Shown piece by piece: positions 1 to 24,365 of a stretch of DNA of 64,000 nucleotides. The DNA comes from Muraenolepis orangiensis (taxonomy: Eukaryota > Chordata > Actinopteri > Gadiformes > Muraenolepididae). How positions within the stretch are numbered: position 1 is the stretch's first letter; every line of letters starts with the position of its first letter. The stretch lies in contig CM051001.1 of assembly GCA_027704905.1 (NCBI GenBank), positions 26,445,737 through 26,509,736 of the forward strand. The letters run 5' to 3'. Below the pieces are notes generated by a model that made no database searches, was not told the DNA's origin, and saw only the letters and a program-made list of their open reading frames with translations. A program made the translations under genes and the position numbers.

Positions 1-124
1 GGGGAGAGGATAACGATGGGGGAGGAAGGTCACAGCAGAGCTGGGGGAGTTGAATCGCAGATTTGGCTGTTTCATTAAATGGAAAATTGCTTCCATCTCC
101 GGGTGTCCGCTGATTGGAGGGTCA

Positions 125-500
125 GCTATGAGGAACAGTGTTCCTCATTATAACCCGATGGATGGAACCTCCCACAACAGTGTTCCTCAGTATAATGAGA
201 TGGAACCTCTCAGAACAGTGTTCCTCAGTATAATGAGATGGAACCTCTCAGAACAGTGTTCCTCAGTATAACCCGATGGAACCTCCTAGAACAGTGTTCC
301 TCAGTATAACCCGATGGAACCTCCTAGAACAGTGTTCCTCAGTATAACCCGATGGAACCTCCTAGACCAGTGTTCCTCAGTATAACCCGATGGAACCTCC
401 TAGACCAGTGTTCCTCTGTATAATGACATGGAATCTCTCAGAACAGTGTTCCTCAGTATAATGAGATGGAACCTCTCAGAACAGTGTTCCACAGTACGGA
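125..500. repeat. Minisatellite, about 36-bp unit
   Basis: About ten copies of a unit beginning cagtgttcctcagtataa and ending with gatggaacctc; copies differ at a few positions. Intron of fstl5. Confidence 0.93.
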
Positions 501-645
501 ACTAAGTGTGTATTGACTGTTTGTTTCATGCCAGCTGCGGCTCCATAAAACATTCATAGTTTGTGTTCAGAGGAGCTGGCAGCTGAGCATCCCATCGATT
601 CACGCTTTGATTTTTGACTCCTCTTCTTCTTCTTCTCCTCCACAG

Positions 646-11487
<10,842 letters not shown>

Positions 11488-13380
11488 ACCCGCCTCCGTT
11501 GAGGGACCGCCGCTCCGGAGTCCGTCAGTTCATTCTGACGGGCCGCGATTGTCAAGATTTTTAAACCAAATTGATTGTTCATGATTGGGTTGGGTGAGAA
11601 AACACCAGACTAACGGACTCCAACGCTCGGATTATAAACAGGTTCTTAGGTCTTACATAACCTTTCAATAGACACACCTCTAACCAATCACAATCTGTTA
11701 CCCAGGTCACCATCTGATGGTCGCCCACCCATATTTATACATGGCTGTGTAAGATGTAAGAACCACCCCGATTGGCTAAATATTCCACATGTCCTCGAAA
11801 CCCAATCCTTCTAGAGTAAAGATCCCCAGAGAGGCACTGCACCTCCTCTCTCCTCCCCTCCCTTTTCCTCTCCTCCCCTCACCTCTCCTCTCTCTCTCCT
11901 CCCCTCCCCTCCCCTCTCCTCTCTCTCCTCCCCTCTCCTCTCTCTCTCCTCCCCTCACCTCTCCTCTCTCTCCTCCCCTCACCTCTCCTCTCTCTCTCCT
12001 CCCCTCACCTCTCCTCTCTCTTCCTCCCCTCTCCTCTCTCTCTCCTCCCCTCACCTCTCCTCTCTCTCCTCCCCTCTCCTCTCTCTCTCCTCCCCTCACC
12101 TCTCCTCTCTCTCCTCCCCTCACCTCTCCTCTCTCTCTCCTCCCCTCACCTCTCCTCTCTCTTCCTCCCCTCTCCTCTCTCTTCCTCCCCTCTCCTCTCT
12201 CTCTCTCCTCCCCTCTCCTCTCTCTCTCTCCTCTCCTCCCCTCTCCTCTCCTCTCCTCTCTCTTCCACCCCTCCCCTCTCTCTGCCTCCCCTCTCCTCCC
12301 CTCCCCTCTCCTCTCTCTCCTCCCCTCTCCTCTCTCCTCCCCTCCCCTCTCCTCTCTCTGCCTCCCCTCTCCTCTCTCTCCTCCCCTCACCTCTCCTCTC
12401 TCTTCCTCCCCTCTCCTCTCTCTCCTCCCCTCCCCTCCCCTCTCTCTGCCTCCCCTCTCCTCTCTCCTCCCCTCACCTCTCCTCTCTCTTCCTCCCCTCT
12501 CCTCACGATGGTCCACACCTCCCATGGTCTCTGTCTAATTAGGGGCTGTGATGAAGCACTGTTTGAAGTCAGGATTCTTCTTCTCTGTTTGATGTGATTA
12601 AGGAGACTCGGTTCACTGCTTTAGGAACCAGAGTCACAACACGGACTGATGTTACAATACAGAGAGATTAAGGGGAACATTTAAAATGAACAAAAAATAA
12701 TTATAAAATACTAAAGATGCAAGAGGTGAACACATGAAGAGATGTGTGAATTTCAAAATGAATAAAAACAAAATTAATGTTAAGCAGCCCTTGGAAGTGC
12801 TGCAGTACTCAGACATGACATAGTAGAGAGAATCATGGCACAGGTCTACCGTCTCTGGACCAGGTACTGGGGATCAGGTAGGACCAGGTAGAGAAGACCA
12901 GGTAGGACCAGGTAGAGCGTACTAGGTAGTGAGGTGTCCCTGTCTGGGGTGAAGACTTCAAGAGTCTCAGTGGGAGGGGGGGATCCGGGGAAGGTGGGTA
13001 CAGACCCTCTCACGTTAGCGTTGGACCCACTTCCTGTTCCTAGATGGAAGCTGTAGGACCTCACAGGAAGCGCCTGTGGACGACACATTCTATGCATTTT
13101 TCATGTTTCCTAACGATGACTACTTGAGTGTGTAGATTAGTTACCTCACTGTGTCTCTGTCACGTACATCCACGATAATCAACACTCCAATACTTGAGAT
13201 ATGACACTATATTATTCATGATTCATGATTATAACATTGAAGACCATTCATTATACTTTATCGACTACTTTGTGATGTCTCTTGTCTGCACTTAAACGGT
13301 GAATCATGACGGTATGTAGTTTGCGTGTAGTCCTCATGTATGTAGAGACACCTGCCACAATAAAACCTCTCCACATGGAC
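11488..13380 (+). other. fstl5: fstl5 3' UTR (inferred extent)
   Basis: Non-coding sequence after the stop. Candidate polyadenylation signals AATAAA lie at 12761-12766 and 13359-13364; the second is followed by TG-rich sequence. The UTR includes the CT-rich array at 11842-12500. The end point is inferred from the signal only. Confidence 0.45.
11842..12505. repeat. CT-rich minisatellite
   Basis: Blocks of cctctcctctctctcctccc in the fstl5 3' UTR or just beyond. The open frames on both strands are repeat artefacts. Confidence 0.95.
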
Positions 13381-13529
13381 CTGTGTCATGCTTCATGTGT
13401 ACCAGTGTGTACAAGTACTAGTGTGTTCTATTACTTGTAGTAATGTGTACTAGTACTAGTATGTGCACGTAGTATGTACAAGTAGTATGTATGTGTAACA
13501 ATGGGCAAAGAAGAGTGACTTCTAGCACA

Positions 13530-13955
13530 ATAGATGTGAACACATGAAGAAACATGAACACGTGAAGAGAGGTGAACACATGAAGAAACATGAACACGTG
13601 AAGAGAGGTGAACACATGAAGAAACATGAACACGTGAAGAGAGGTGAACACATGAACACGTGAAGAGAGGTGAACACATGAAGAGACATGAACACGTGAA
13701 GAGAGGTGAACACATGAATAGACATGAACACATGAAGAGAGGTGAACACATGAATAGACATGAACACATGAAGAGAGGTGAACACATTAATAGACATGAA
13801 CACATGAAGAGAGGTGAACACACAAAGAGACATGAACACATGAAGAGAGGTGAACACATGAAGAGACATGAACACATGAAGAGAGGTGAACACATGAAGA
13901 GAGGTGAACACATGAAGAGAGGTGAACACATGAAGAGACGTGAACACATGAACTG
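13530..13955. repeat. 18-bp minisatellite (gaacacatgaagagaggt)
   Basis: About 23 copies alternating gaacacatgaagagaggt and gaacacatgaagaaacat. A related array lies at 14803-15110. Confidence 0.95.
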
Positions 13956-14094
13956 ATCCTTGAGGAGTGTTGGGAGCTCACAGCTTCCTATATTTCTCCA
14001 AAACAGTGCAGACAGCTAGCGTTGAAATGAGTTAATTCAAATGATCACCAGAGGACCAGTTCTCCTGTTTCACTGACATCTTCATCACCACAGC

Positions 14095-14268
14095 TCCTCT
14101 TCTCCTCTCCTCCTCTTCTCCTCTCCTCCTCTTCTTCTTTTCTCCTCTTCTTCTCTTCTCTCCTTCTATGTCCTCTTCTCCTCCTCTCCTCTCCTCTTCT
14201 CTTCTCCTCTTCTCCTCCTCTCCTCTTCTCTTCTCCTCTTCTCTTCTCCTCTTCTCTTCTCTTCTCGT
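14095..14268. repeat. CT-rich low-complexity tract
   Basis: tcttctcctctcctcc blocks. Intergenic. Confidence 0.95.
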
Positions 14269-14462
14269 GACGGCAGAACAGACACTAATCAAACACCTTG
14301 CTGCGTCTGGCCGGCTAGCCGGGCGTTGTCAGGACTTCAGAGGACTCAGACTGCGGAAGTGAGAGGAGGTCCTGAAGCACCAGAGGAGGTCCTCTCACTG
14401 CAGGACGTGGACACAAACTCTCAATCCAGAGGTCTGAGACACAAGATATCTGCTCCATCACA

Positions 14463-14521
<59 letters not shown>
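14463..14521. repeat. (GA)n microsatellite
   Basis: GA dinucleotides with one GG interruption. Confidence 0.97.
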
Positions 14522-14523
<2 letters not shown>

Positions 14524-14576
14524 CTTCTCTCTGGGGCGAACAAACCAATCACTCCGACAGAAAATGTTTTACAACC

Positions 14577-14790
14577 GGGTGTACTTCCTCCATGTCCGGC
14601 CCAAGGTGGAGGCTGTACTTCCTCCATGTCCGGCCCAAGGTGGAGGCTGTACTTCCTCCATGTCCGGCCCAAGGTGGAGGCTGTACTTCCTCCATGTCCG
14701 GCCCAAGGTGGAGGCTGTACTTCCTCCATGTCCGGCCCAAGGTGGAGGCTGTACTTCCTCTTCATATGACCCAACGTGGAGGCTGTACTT
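14577..14790. repeat. 34-bp minisatellite
   Basis: Six copies of a unit containing cttcctccatgtccggccca, the last one diverged. Confidence 0.95.
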
Positions 14791-14802
14791 ACCAACACAC
14801 GA

Positions 14803-15110
14803 GGAGACGTGAACACATGAGGAGAGGTGAACACATGAGGAGACGTGAACACCCGAGGAGACGTGAACACGAGGAGACGTGAACACACGAGGAGACGTGA
14901 AGACACGAGGAGACGTGAACACACGAGGAGACGTGAAGACACGAGGAGACGTGAACACACGAGGAGACGTGAAGACACGAGGAGACGTGAACACATGAGG
15001 AGACGTGAACACACGAGGAGACGTGAACACATGAGGAGATGTGAACACACGAGGAGACGTGAAGACACGAGGAGACGTGAACACACGAGGAGACGTGAAC
15101 ACATGAACCA
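14803..15110. repeat. 18-bp minisatellite (gaacacacgaggagacgt)
   Basis: About 17 copies. The unit is close to that of the 13.5-13.95 kb array (gaacacatgaRgagRNgt), so the two arrays are probably related. Confidence 0.94.
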
Positions 15111-15277
15111 GAAGAGCCCCTAATCCTAGCCCTAACTGGAAATGGAGAACCCAGCCGTTGGCCCGCTGGTTCCAGTCGGCCGGAGAGCGGAGAACATGAG
15201 GAGAGATGAACATTCGGTCCGTTACAGGAACCTGATGTGACAACTAGAGGATGAAGCACCAGACCAGCTAGCTCCGT

Positions 15278-15770
<493 letters not shown>

Positions 15771-15829
15771 ACACCCTTGTTGATGCTGAATTGCTCTATT
15801 TCCTGACATTTCTGTGATTGGTTGGGAAC

Positions 15830-16235
15830 TTATTTAATAACATGTTGTTTAAAACATAATTGAATCACATGTTGTTTAATAACATGTTGTTTAATAACCT
15901 GTTTAATAACATGGTGTTAAATAACATGTTGTTTAATAACATGTTCAATAACATATTATTTTATAACATGTTGTTTAATAGCATAATTTAATAAAATTGT
16001 ATTTAATAACTTATCATTGAATAACATGTTTAATAACATAATTCAATAACATGTTGTTTAATAACATCATTTACTAAGATTTTGTTTAAAAACATAATTT
16101 AATCACATATTATTCAATCACATATTATTGAATAACATGTTGTTTAATAACATATAATTTAACACATATAATTGAATAACATAATTGAATAACATCATTT
16201 AATAACATGTTGTTTAATACCATACATAATAATAT
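15830..16235. repeat. AT-rich minisatellite (aataacatgttgttt)
   Basis: Diverged tandem copies of taataacatgttgtttaa. From 16235 to 17200 no feature is recognised. Confidence 0.85.
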
Positions 16236-17349
16236 ATATATGAAATACTTTCTCTAATATTATTCTCTCTGAATGAATCCAGGACAACCCTCCGACTCAC
16301 TAACGGGCTCAGGTGGAGACGGAAAGTCTTCAAACACTTTACGTCGATTTACTTTCAAATTCTCCCCCAGAGGGAAGATTTGAAACGTCAGCCTTTATTT
16401 AGCCCAGCCAGTGAACCAATCTGCCGCCAGCGTGCATCCACCTTCGGGAGTGACAGCCAATCAGAAGCCCGGGACAGAAGTGTAATTTCCCGCTTCGCCG
16501 GCTCCTGTCAAGGTGCCGGGTAAAAGATTGCTAATCCGAAAACCGTCAGTTGATCTGATCTCTAAGTACCTCTTTGTATCAACGCACGAGATACAGATCA
16601 GGATTATAAATAGATAAGTCATGAAACAAATATAGTGTTTATGAATGAATTTGATATGAATCATTATCGGTATATTATTGGATGTTGTTGTTCATACTCT
16701 GGACAGAGTATCGTGACATGTGTGTGCCTCTGGTGATGAAACAGGCAGGAAAAAGCAGCAGAACTCAGAACAAACTTTGTGCCTCTCGGGGAAACGTCTG
16801 AATCTCTGGATCTCTTGAAGTCTGACACTGAGGATGGGAAGCTGAAACAGTGTCAGTGTGTCTGTTTAAATAAAGTTGTCTGTTTGATCTAAGAAAATAC
16901 CGAGTGTTAAACAAACCCTCAGTCCCAGCTTGTTTCACCACCACAAGACCACACCTCAAATGCACCAGAATACACTCATTGTCCTGTGGTTGTCCTTCAA
17001 CGGTGGACTGCTGTGAGCACCCATGGGCACCCTGTCCTTCTGGATCACCTGACATGCTCTCTACTTATTAATGCTAATCAGAAGACCTCGTTACCCAACA
17101 CCGGCGCTAATGAAGGTCATTCGTCTAATGGAGGTCATTCGCCGGAGAACTCCTAGAGAGGTACCCAGGTCGGAAGGGACTAGCGACCCCTAGTGTTGAC
17201 AGCTTTCTGATTCAGGAGGGGAGTCGACCTTATGATGATGTCACTCAGAGAGGAGGGGTGTGGACCCTATGATGATGTCACTCATTAAGGAGAGGTGTTG
17301 ACCCTATGATAATGTCACTCATTAAGGAGGGGAGTTGACCCTATGATGG

Positions 17350-17618
17350 TTATGGTAATGGTCTGCTTTTATATAGTGCTTTTATCCAAAGCGCTTTACA
17401 AGTCATGCCTCACATTCACCCATTCATACACACATTCACCCACCGATGGCGGAGTCAGCCATGCAAGGAGACAGCCAGCAAGTCAGGAGCAGTGACGGTT
17501 AGGGGCTCTTGCTCAAGGACACCTTGGCAGTTTTTGCTAGGAGGAGCCGGGGGATTGAATCAGCAACCTTCAGTTTGTGAGGCGACCGCTCTACCACCTG
17601 AGCTACTGCCACTCCGAT
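17350..17618 (-). mobile_element. tRNA-type SINE, reverse orientation
   Basis: The reverse complement carries a tRNA-like head (agctcaggtggtagagcgg, then the box B-like gattcaatcccccgg) and the common fish tail gtaaagcgctttggataaaa. It is closely similar to the opposite-strand copy at 19325-19605. Confidence 0.75.
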
Positions 17619-17934
17619 GATTACTCATTAGGAGGGAAGTTGACCCTATGATGATGTCACTCAGAGAGGAAGGGGGTTGACCTTATGATGATGTCACTCA
17701 TTAAGGAGGGGAGTTAACCCTATGATGATGTCACTCATTAAGGAGGGGAGTTGACCCTATGATGATGTCACTCAGAGAGGAGGGGTGTTGACCTTATGAT
17801 GATGTCACTCATTAAGGAGGGGAGTTAACCCTATGATGATGTCACTCATTAAGGAGGGGAGTTGACCCTATGATGATGTCACTCAGAGAGGAGGGGTGTT
17901 GACCTTTAAAGTTTTTTTACAAAAATCTTTCAAA

Positions 17935-18720
17935 AGCATTTAAAGTGCCAGTAGTGCAGCAGCATCATGAATACAGTGCAGTAACTGTGATGAGTCCAGA
18001 AAGTCCAGCAAAGAATGTAAGTGTAATGTTAATGACAATGTTATGAAAGTGAAAGTGGCAGCACTCCTAGCAGTTCAGTAGGTCACTGCCTGTGGATAAA
18101 AACTATCCTTGGTAGTCCAGGTACGGAGGCTGCACAACCGGCGACCAGACCGTAGGGGGGAGAAGAGATGGTGCCCAGGGTGGTTGCAGTCCTTTATGAT
18201 GGACATGGCCTTCTTCCGACATCTGGTCCTAAAGATCTCCTCAATGCATGGAAGTGCACACCCGATGATCTTCTCTGCCGTCCTCACGACCCTCTGGAGT
18301 GGTGTTGCCGACCGGACGCCACTCGTCAGGACGCTCTCTACGGTGCCACGGCAGAAGTTCACTAGCCACCTCTAGCCTATACCGCTTTTTCTGAGGCACC
18401 GCAGAGCATAGAGGCGCTGGTGTGCCTTCTTCAGCATGACCTCCGTGTTGCGTGTGCACGCCAGGTCATCGGAAATCTGTAGTCCCAGAAAACGGAAGCA
18501 GCTGACGACTTCTACTGGTGTCCCGTCCAGGCTGATGGTGGAGTTGGTGCCCCGGTGGCTCCTGGAGTCCACCTGGTTGTCCTTACACCATCGCGTCAGC
18601 TGGACCACCTCATCTCTGTACTCCGTTCCCTCGCTTATCAAGCCGATGACTGTGGTGTCGTCTGCAAACTTGATAATCCGAACATCAATGTTATGTTCGT
18701 ATCAGAAATGAGTAGCTATG
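17935..18720 (-). mobile_element. LINE fragment, reverse transcriptase C-terminus (CR1/L2-like)
   Basis: - strand peptides in two pieces: YRDEVVQLTRWCKDNQVDS, FRFLGLQISDDLACTRNTEV and KKAHQRLYALRCLRK (about 18641-18400), then NFCRGTVESVLTSGV and LQRVVRTAEKIIGCALP (18362-18100). These match the end of non-LTR retrotransposon RT proteins. Stops and a frame change show it is dead. The 3' end (17940-18060) recurs at 58540-58680. Confidence 0.82.
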
Positions 18721-19325
18721 ATTGCTAGGCTTCTGTTAGCTGCTAGCATAGCCTTGATAACAATAGCTAACGTCAGGATGCTACTTTCTAAAAACAGTGA
18801 AGTGTAGTGGAGACATGTTTTAATGTTTAAATTTTTGTTTTAGTTGTTTATGGAGTCGTCTGCCCTCGACGATGTCGATGCGGAGCTACCGCCACCACTG
18901 GGCTGCAGCTCTCCAGGAGCCCCTCGGAGCTTAACATGGACTTATTACACTGCACTCAAGACTTTTACATTTTGTAATTATTGTATATTGTGTATTTAAT
19001 GTTTTTTTTAAATAAACATTTCTAAATATAAATGTCTGTTTCATTATGCTGTATCAACCGAGAAACATAATACAAGATGACAGTTTTGAAAAAGAAAAGG
19101 CCAATGGTCCCTTCTGTTGAAGTACTCATTAATGCAGCTCTAACGTCAAGTCAAGTACATTTTATTTGTATAGTCCTTTATCACAGTTACAGTCTCAAAG
19201 GGCTTCAACTTAAATGCTTTCATAGTAAAAAGTCAAGAATAGCTCAAGCAGCTCAACGCGTTGTACCAGCCGTGTTTGTATTACAATGTAGCCTCAAAGC
19301 CAGGAGCAACACTTTTACATCCTGG
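18720..19325. other. TE-derived sequence, class uncertain
   Basis: Contains an AATAAA signal near 19010 and, at 19145-19215, the fish-repeat stretch acattttatttgtatagtcc. No coding region is recognised. Confidence 0.45.
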
Positions 19326-19605
19326 CCGGCAGCTATACGTATAGCTCAGGAGGTAGAGCAGTCGCCTCACAACCGGAAGGTTGCTGGTTTGATCCCCGCC
19401 GCCTCCTCCTAGCAAAAGCTGTCGAGGTGTCCTTGAGCAAGACACCCTAACCCTAACTGCTCCTGACGTGCTGGCTGTCTCCTTGCATGGCTGACTCCGC
19501 CATTGGTGGTTGAATATGGGTGAATGTGAGGCATGACTTGTAAAGCGCTTTGAGTAACCATTGGTTAGAAAAGCTCTATATAAATGTCCATTTACCATTT
19601 TCATG
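19325..19605 (+). mobile_element. tRNA-type SINE
   Basis: Starts with an A-box-like tagctcaggaggtagagc and a B-box-like ggtttgatccccg. Ends in the tail gtaaagcgctttgagtaacc and aaatgtccatttacc. It is a SINE and not a functional tRNA, since no cloverleaf acceptor stem is present. Confidence 0.78.
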
Positions 19606-20439
19606 TAATCCGCCACTGTTGTCACTGTTGGCTGGGAAAGCAGAGACGTATTCAGACGTTAACAGTGACCAGTGACTTGGCTCTCTCAGTGAAAATGTCG
19701 GTGGAAATGAAAACCTGTTCTTAGACGGTTCACCATTTGAACTAACTGCGAATCAGCTCTAGCACCAGCCCAGAGCTAGCTAACTAGGTTTGCGTTGGTG
19801 GAAACAAGGCATCAGAGAGGAGGGGTGTTGCCCTTATGTTGATGTCACTCATTATGGAGGGGAGTTGACCCTATGATGATGTCACTCGTTAAGGAGGGGA
19901 GTTGACCCTATGATGATGTCACTCGGAGAGGAGGGGTTTTGACCTTATTATGATGTCACTCATTAAGAAGGGGAGTTGACCCTTTGATGATCTCTCTTCT
20001 TTAGGTCATCAGATCCTCATCTCACCACTGGGGATCCAGTGGATCCAAGATGGCGTTAGAGATTCCAGCTGGTTCCGTCGGACAGAGTCGGGATGGGAGC
20101 TGAACTGTTGCTGGTAAAACAGAACATCCGAAGACTGTGAGGAAACAACAGGGGATGCCTACGAGGAAGTGAGTCAGCACAATCCCAGCAGAATGCCGAG
20201 TCCCGGTCTCTAGAAGAACATTCCGGTCCAGAAGTTAGATTCTGGTCCCCAGTGTAGTGCCCAGCAGAGACACTGCTATTGTTCTGTGTAGAAGCAGAGT
20301 GAGTGAATGTTAGCGTAGCGCAGGTCAGTGCAGGTCTCTAGCACTGTAGCCAGTTCATATTTAAACAGCTTATTTAATCATTTTAATTACTCGAGTGAAT
20401 GAATTTGATTCATTTCTCATTAGGATCCGTTTCATCTTC

Positions 20440-20722
20440 TCTGGCTCCTGTTATTTATATATATATATTGCTCTTTTCTGTGCTGATTTTTGCATTTTAT
20501 AAATTGCATTTTTTATTTTTATTTTATATTCCTTATTCTATTTTTTTATTCTATTTTTTATTCTATTTTTATCTATTTTTATCTATTTTTATTTTATCTT
20601 ATTCTATAACTGCTGTCTGTCGTCGGGTATTGCACACAAGAATTTCACATCACTGCTTTATACTAAACTGTAAACTGTGAAGTGACAATAAACTTGACTT
20701 GACTTGACTTGACTTGACTTGT
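20440..20722 (+). mobile_element. LINE/SINE 3' end with (GACTT)n tail
   Basis: attgcacacaagaatttcac followed by gtgacaataaacttgacttg and pentanucleotide repeats, the usual 3' end of a fish non-LTR element. 20000-20440 and 20722-21340 show nothing recognisable. Confidence 0.6.
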
Positions 20723-21344
20723 TGTGGAGCTGAAAAGCTGCTTTGACTGAAGTATGTAACATCACACTGTGAGTAGATCTCTTGCTCCTGTCTCTCCTCT
20801 CTCCTCCTGTGTGGTGTTATCATCGTAGATTCTCTTTTCTTTTAGTCATTTTAAATATCTCGTCCCACGGAGCTGATGAGGTTTAGCGGCGGCCAATCAG
20901 AACGTGAGCCAGCCCTGTGACATCATCAATCCGCCCAGGACAGCCTTATCCGTCACCATTAAAACTAAGGAGCTCCATAAAGCTGCTGGGAAACGTAGTC
21001 CACAGCCTTTGTTTACAATGGTAATGAATCCTCACACTGCGGAAGAGTAAATAAGTGCTTTAGAGGCCATCCTCTGTGAGGCTGGAGGTCAGGTCTCGTA
21101 ATATTTCACGTCGACAACACAACAACATCAGAGAACACAACAGAGAAGCTTTGGATATTATTATTATTTATATATAATATGTACAACCTGGTCATTAGCA
21201 GTATTATTATTAGTAGTAGTATAGAGCCAGTATAGGTCATACATCCAGATGATAACAGGAAGTGTTACCATGGTAACACAAGGTGGTCATACCAACGTCG
21301 GCTGCTGAAAAACTGCCTCCTGACGCAATGAAGTAGCGTGGAAA

Positions 21345-23022
21345 TTTTACATGGACCGTTCCTTGAGCCTTTACATGGACCGTTCCTTGAGCCTTTACAT
21401 GGACCGTTCCATTAACCTTTACATGGACCGTTCCATTAACCTTTACATGGACCGTTCCTTGAGCCTTTACATGGACCGTTCCATTAACCTTTACATGGAC
21501 CGTTCCATTAACCTTTACATGGACCGTTCCTTGAGCCTTTACATGGACCGTTCCTTGAGACTTTACATGGACCGTTCCTTGAGACTTTACATGGACCGTT
21601 CCATTAACCTTTACATGGACCGTTCCTTGAGCCTTTATATGGACCGTTCCATTAACCTTTATATGGACCGTTCCATTAACCTTTACATGGACCATTCCAT
21701 TAACCTTTACATGGACCGTTCCTTGAGCCTTTACATGGACCGTTCCTTGAGACTTTACATGGACCGTTCCATTAACCTTTACATGGACCGTTCCTTGAGC
21801 CTTTATATGGACCGTTCCATTAACCTTTACATGGACCGTTCCATTAACCTTTACATGGACCGTTCCTTGAGTCTTTACATGGACCGTTCCATTAACCTTT
21901 ACATGGGCCGTTCCTTTAACTTTTACATGGACCGTTCCATTAACCTTTATATGGACCGTTCCATTAACCTTTACATGGACCGTTCCTTGAGACTTTACAT
22001 GGACCGTTCCATTAACCTTTACATGGACCGTTCCTTTAACTTTTACATGGACCGTTCCATTAACCTTTATATGGACCGTTCCATTAACCTTTACATGGAC
22101 CGTTCCTTGAGACTTTACATGGACCGTTCCATTAACCTTTACATGGACCGTTCCTTGAGACTTTACATGGACCGTTCCATTAACCTTTACATGGACCGTT
22201 CCTTGAGCCTTTATATGGACCGTTCCATTAACCTTTACATGGACCGTTCCATTAACCTTTACATGGACCGTTCCTTGAGTCTTTACATGGACCGTTCCAT
22301 TAACCTTTACATGGGCCGTTCCTTTAACTTTTACATGGACCGTTCCATTAACCTTTATATGGACCGTTCCATTAACCTTTACATGGACCGTTCCTTGAGA
22401 CTTTACATGGACCGTTCCATTAACCTTTACATGGACCGTTCCTTTAACTTTTACATGGACCGTTCCATTAACCTTTATATGGACCGTTCCATTAACCTTT
22501 ACATGGACCGTTCCTTGAGACTTTACATGGACCGTTCCATTAACCTTTACATGGACCGTTCCTTGAGACTTTACATGGACCGTTCCATTAACCTTTACAT
22601 GGACCGTTCCTTGAGTATTTACATGGACCGTTCCTTGAGCCTTTACATGGACCGTTCCTTGAGTATTTACATGGACCGTTCCTTGAGACTTTACATGGAC
22701 CGTTCCTTGAGACTTTACATAGACCGTTCCATTAACCTTTACATGGACCGATCCATTAACCTTTACATGGACCGTTCCTTGAGACTTTACATAGACCGTT
22801 CCATTAACCTTTACATGGACCGTTCCATTAACCTTTACATGGACCGTTCCTTGAGTATTTACATGGACCGTTCCTTGAGACTTTACATGGACCATTCCAT
22901 TAACCTTTACATGGACCGTTCCTTGAGACTTTACATGGACCATTTCATTAACCTTTACATGGACCGTTCCATTGGCCTTCACATGGACAGTTCCTTGAGA
23001 CTTTACATGGACCGTTCCTTGG
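21345..23022. repeat. 24-bp minisatellite, about 70 copies, with higher-order structure
   Basis: Unit types ttacatggaccgttcc plus attaacct, ttgagcct, ttgagact or tttaactt. The rare atgggcc variant at 21903 recurs at 22311, 408 bp (17 units) later, together with its neighbours, so a 17-mer block was duplicated. Because 24 is a multiple of 3, both strands are open for more than 570 codons. No start context, codon bias or homology suggests a protein. Confidence 0.95.
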
Positions 23023-23700
23023 AGAAGCTCAGTGTTAAGGGTTGTTCTGACGGACCTCAGGTCTAAGAGGTCAGTGGGGAACGAGGTGGGTTCTGGGTGA
23101 TGGAGTGTTTCCCAGCAGTGTAGCGTTTCATGAGCTCATCTCTAATACTTCACCTGATCTGTCATCACCGTCCCGGCTCAGCGCCGGCTCGATATGGACT
23201 CCAGACGGCAGTCCTCACCTTTCTCCTCGGAGACGAACGTCTTCCCTCTGACATCACATTCATCAAGACGCCACAAAAACTCCCTCCATCTTTTAATGAT
23301 TTGCGTTGAAAATACCATTAAAATGAGATTAGGGGAGCAGCCGAGGGAACGTAAAGTACAGCTACGACTGCCTTCCATATTGTGTTGGGAGAGGTTTTAA
23401 ATCACCGTGTTCTCCTAAAAGCTCACAGTTATGACGCGCTAAACCAATCCCGTCTCCCGGCGGCGTGTTAGCCGTTAGCTTGACGTAATTAGCATCGAAA
23501 AACAATCACAGGCGTTTATTTCCTGGGAGACGGGGATGGAAGATGTGATTAAGAAAACACAAAATCTGTTATTTTACTGTTCAGCACTCTCTCTCTCTCT
23601 CTCTCTAACACACACTGTTTAACACACACATCTGCTCTAAAATATACTTAACTAAAACAATCAAGACACCTAAAGTTCAGGGCTCAATATTGTACTGAAG
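23022..23700. other. Intergenic, no recognisable feature
   Basis: Single-copy-looking sequence with a short CT run at 23588-23607. No gene is recognised. Confidence 0.55.
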
Positions 23701-24242
23701 ACCAGGAGAGTACAGTAGAGTCAGGTAGAGTCCAGCAGAGTCCAGTACTCCAGGACAGTCCAGTAGAATCCAGTAGATTCCAGTCGAGTCCAGTAGAGTC
23801 CAGTCGAGTCTAATAGAGTCCAGTAGAGTCCAGTAGTCCAGGACAGTCCAGTAGAGTCCAGTCCAGTAGAGTCCAGTAGATTCCAGTAGAGTCCAGTAGT
23901 CCAGTAGAGTCCAGTAGATTCCAGTAGAGTCCAGTAGTCCAGTAGAGTCCAGTAGAGTCCTGTAGAGTCCAGGACAGTCTAGTAGAGTCCAGTAGAGTCC
24001 AGTAGTCCAGGACAGTCTAGTAGAGTCCAGTAGAGTCCAGTAGAGTCCAGTAGTCCAGAAGAGTCCAGTAGATTCCAGTAGAGTCCAGTAGATTCCAGTA
24101 GAGTCTAATAGAGTCCAGTAGAGTCCAGTAGTCCAGGACAGTCCAGTAGAGTCCAGTAGAGTCCAGTAGTCCAGTAGAGTCCAGTAGAGTCCAGTAGTCC
24201 AGGACAGTCCAGTAGTCCAGTAGAGTCCAGTAGTCCAGAAGT
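23700..24242. repeat. Minisatellite (gtccagtagagtccagta)
   Basis: Irregular tandem of gtccagtagagtccagtag and gtccagtagattcc. Confidence 0.94.
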
Positions 24243-24275
24243 GGTTAGTGGCTACCTACTGCCTTGTTTCCCTGG

Positions 24276-24276
<1 letters not shown>

Positions 24277-24365
<89 letters not shown>

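Larger units (their letters stand above)
17200..20000. repeat. 37-bp minisatellite split by TE insertions
   Basis: Copies of a unit containing gttgaccctatgatgatgtc at 17200-17350, 17630-17905 and 19810-20000. The same array is interrupted first by a SINE and then by about 1.9 kb of LINE and SINE sequence, so the array predates the insertions. Confidence 0.88.

Noticed and set aside
13530..15123. CRISPR-like array
   Set aside because: Units are contiguous tandem repeats without unique spacers, in an animal genome.
19330..19400. Functional tRNA gene
   Set aside because: A- and B-box-like sequences are present, but no acceptor stem pairing or 3' end fits, and the sequence continues into a SINE tail.
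21237..23066. 571- and 581-codon open frames on both strands as repeat proteins
   Set aside because: The 24-bp unit lacks stops in these frames by chance. There is no conserved domain and no codon bias, and both strands are open equally.
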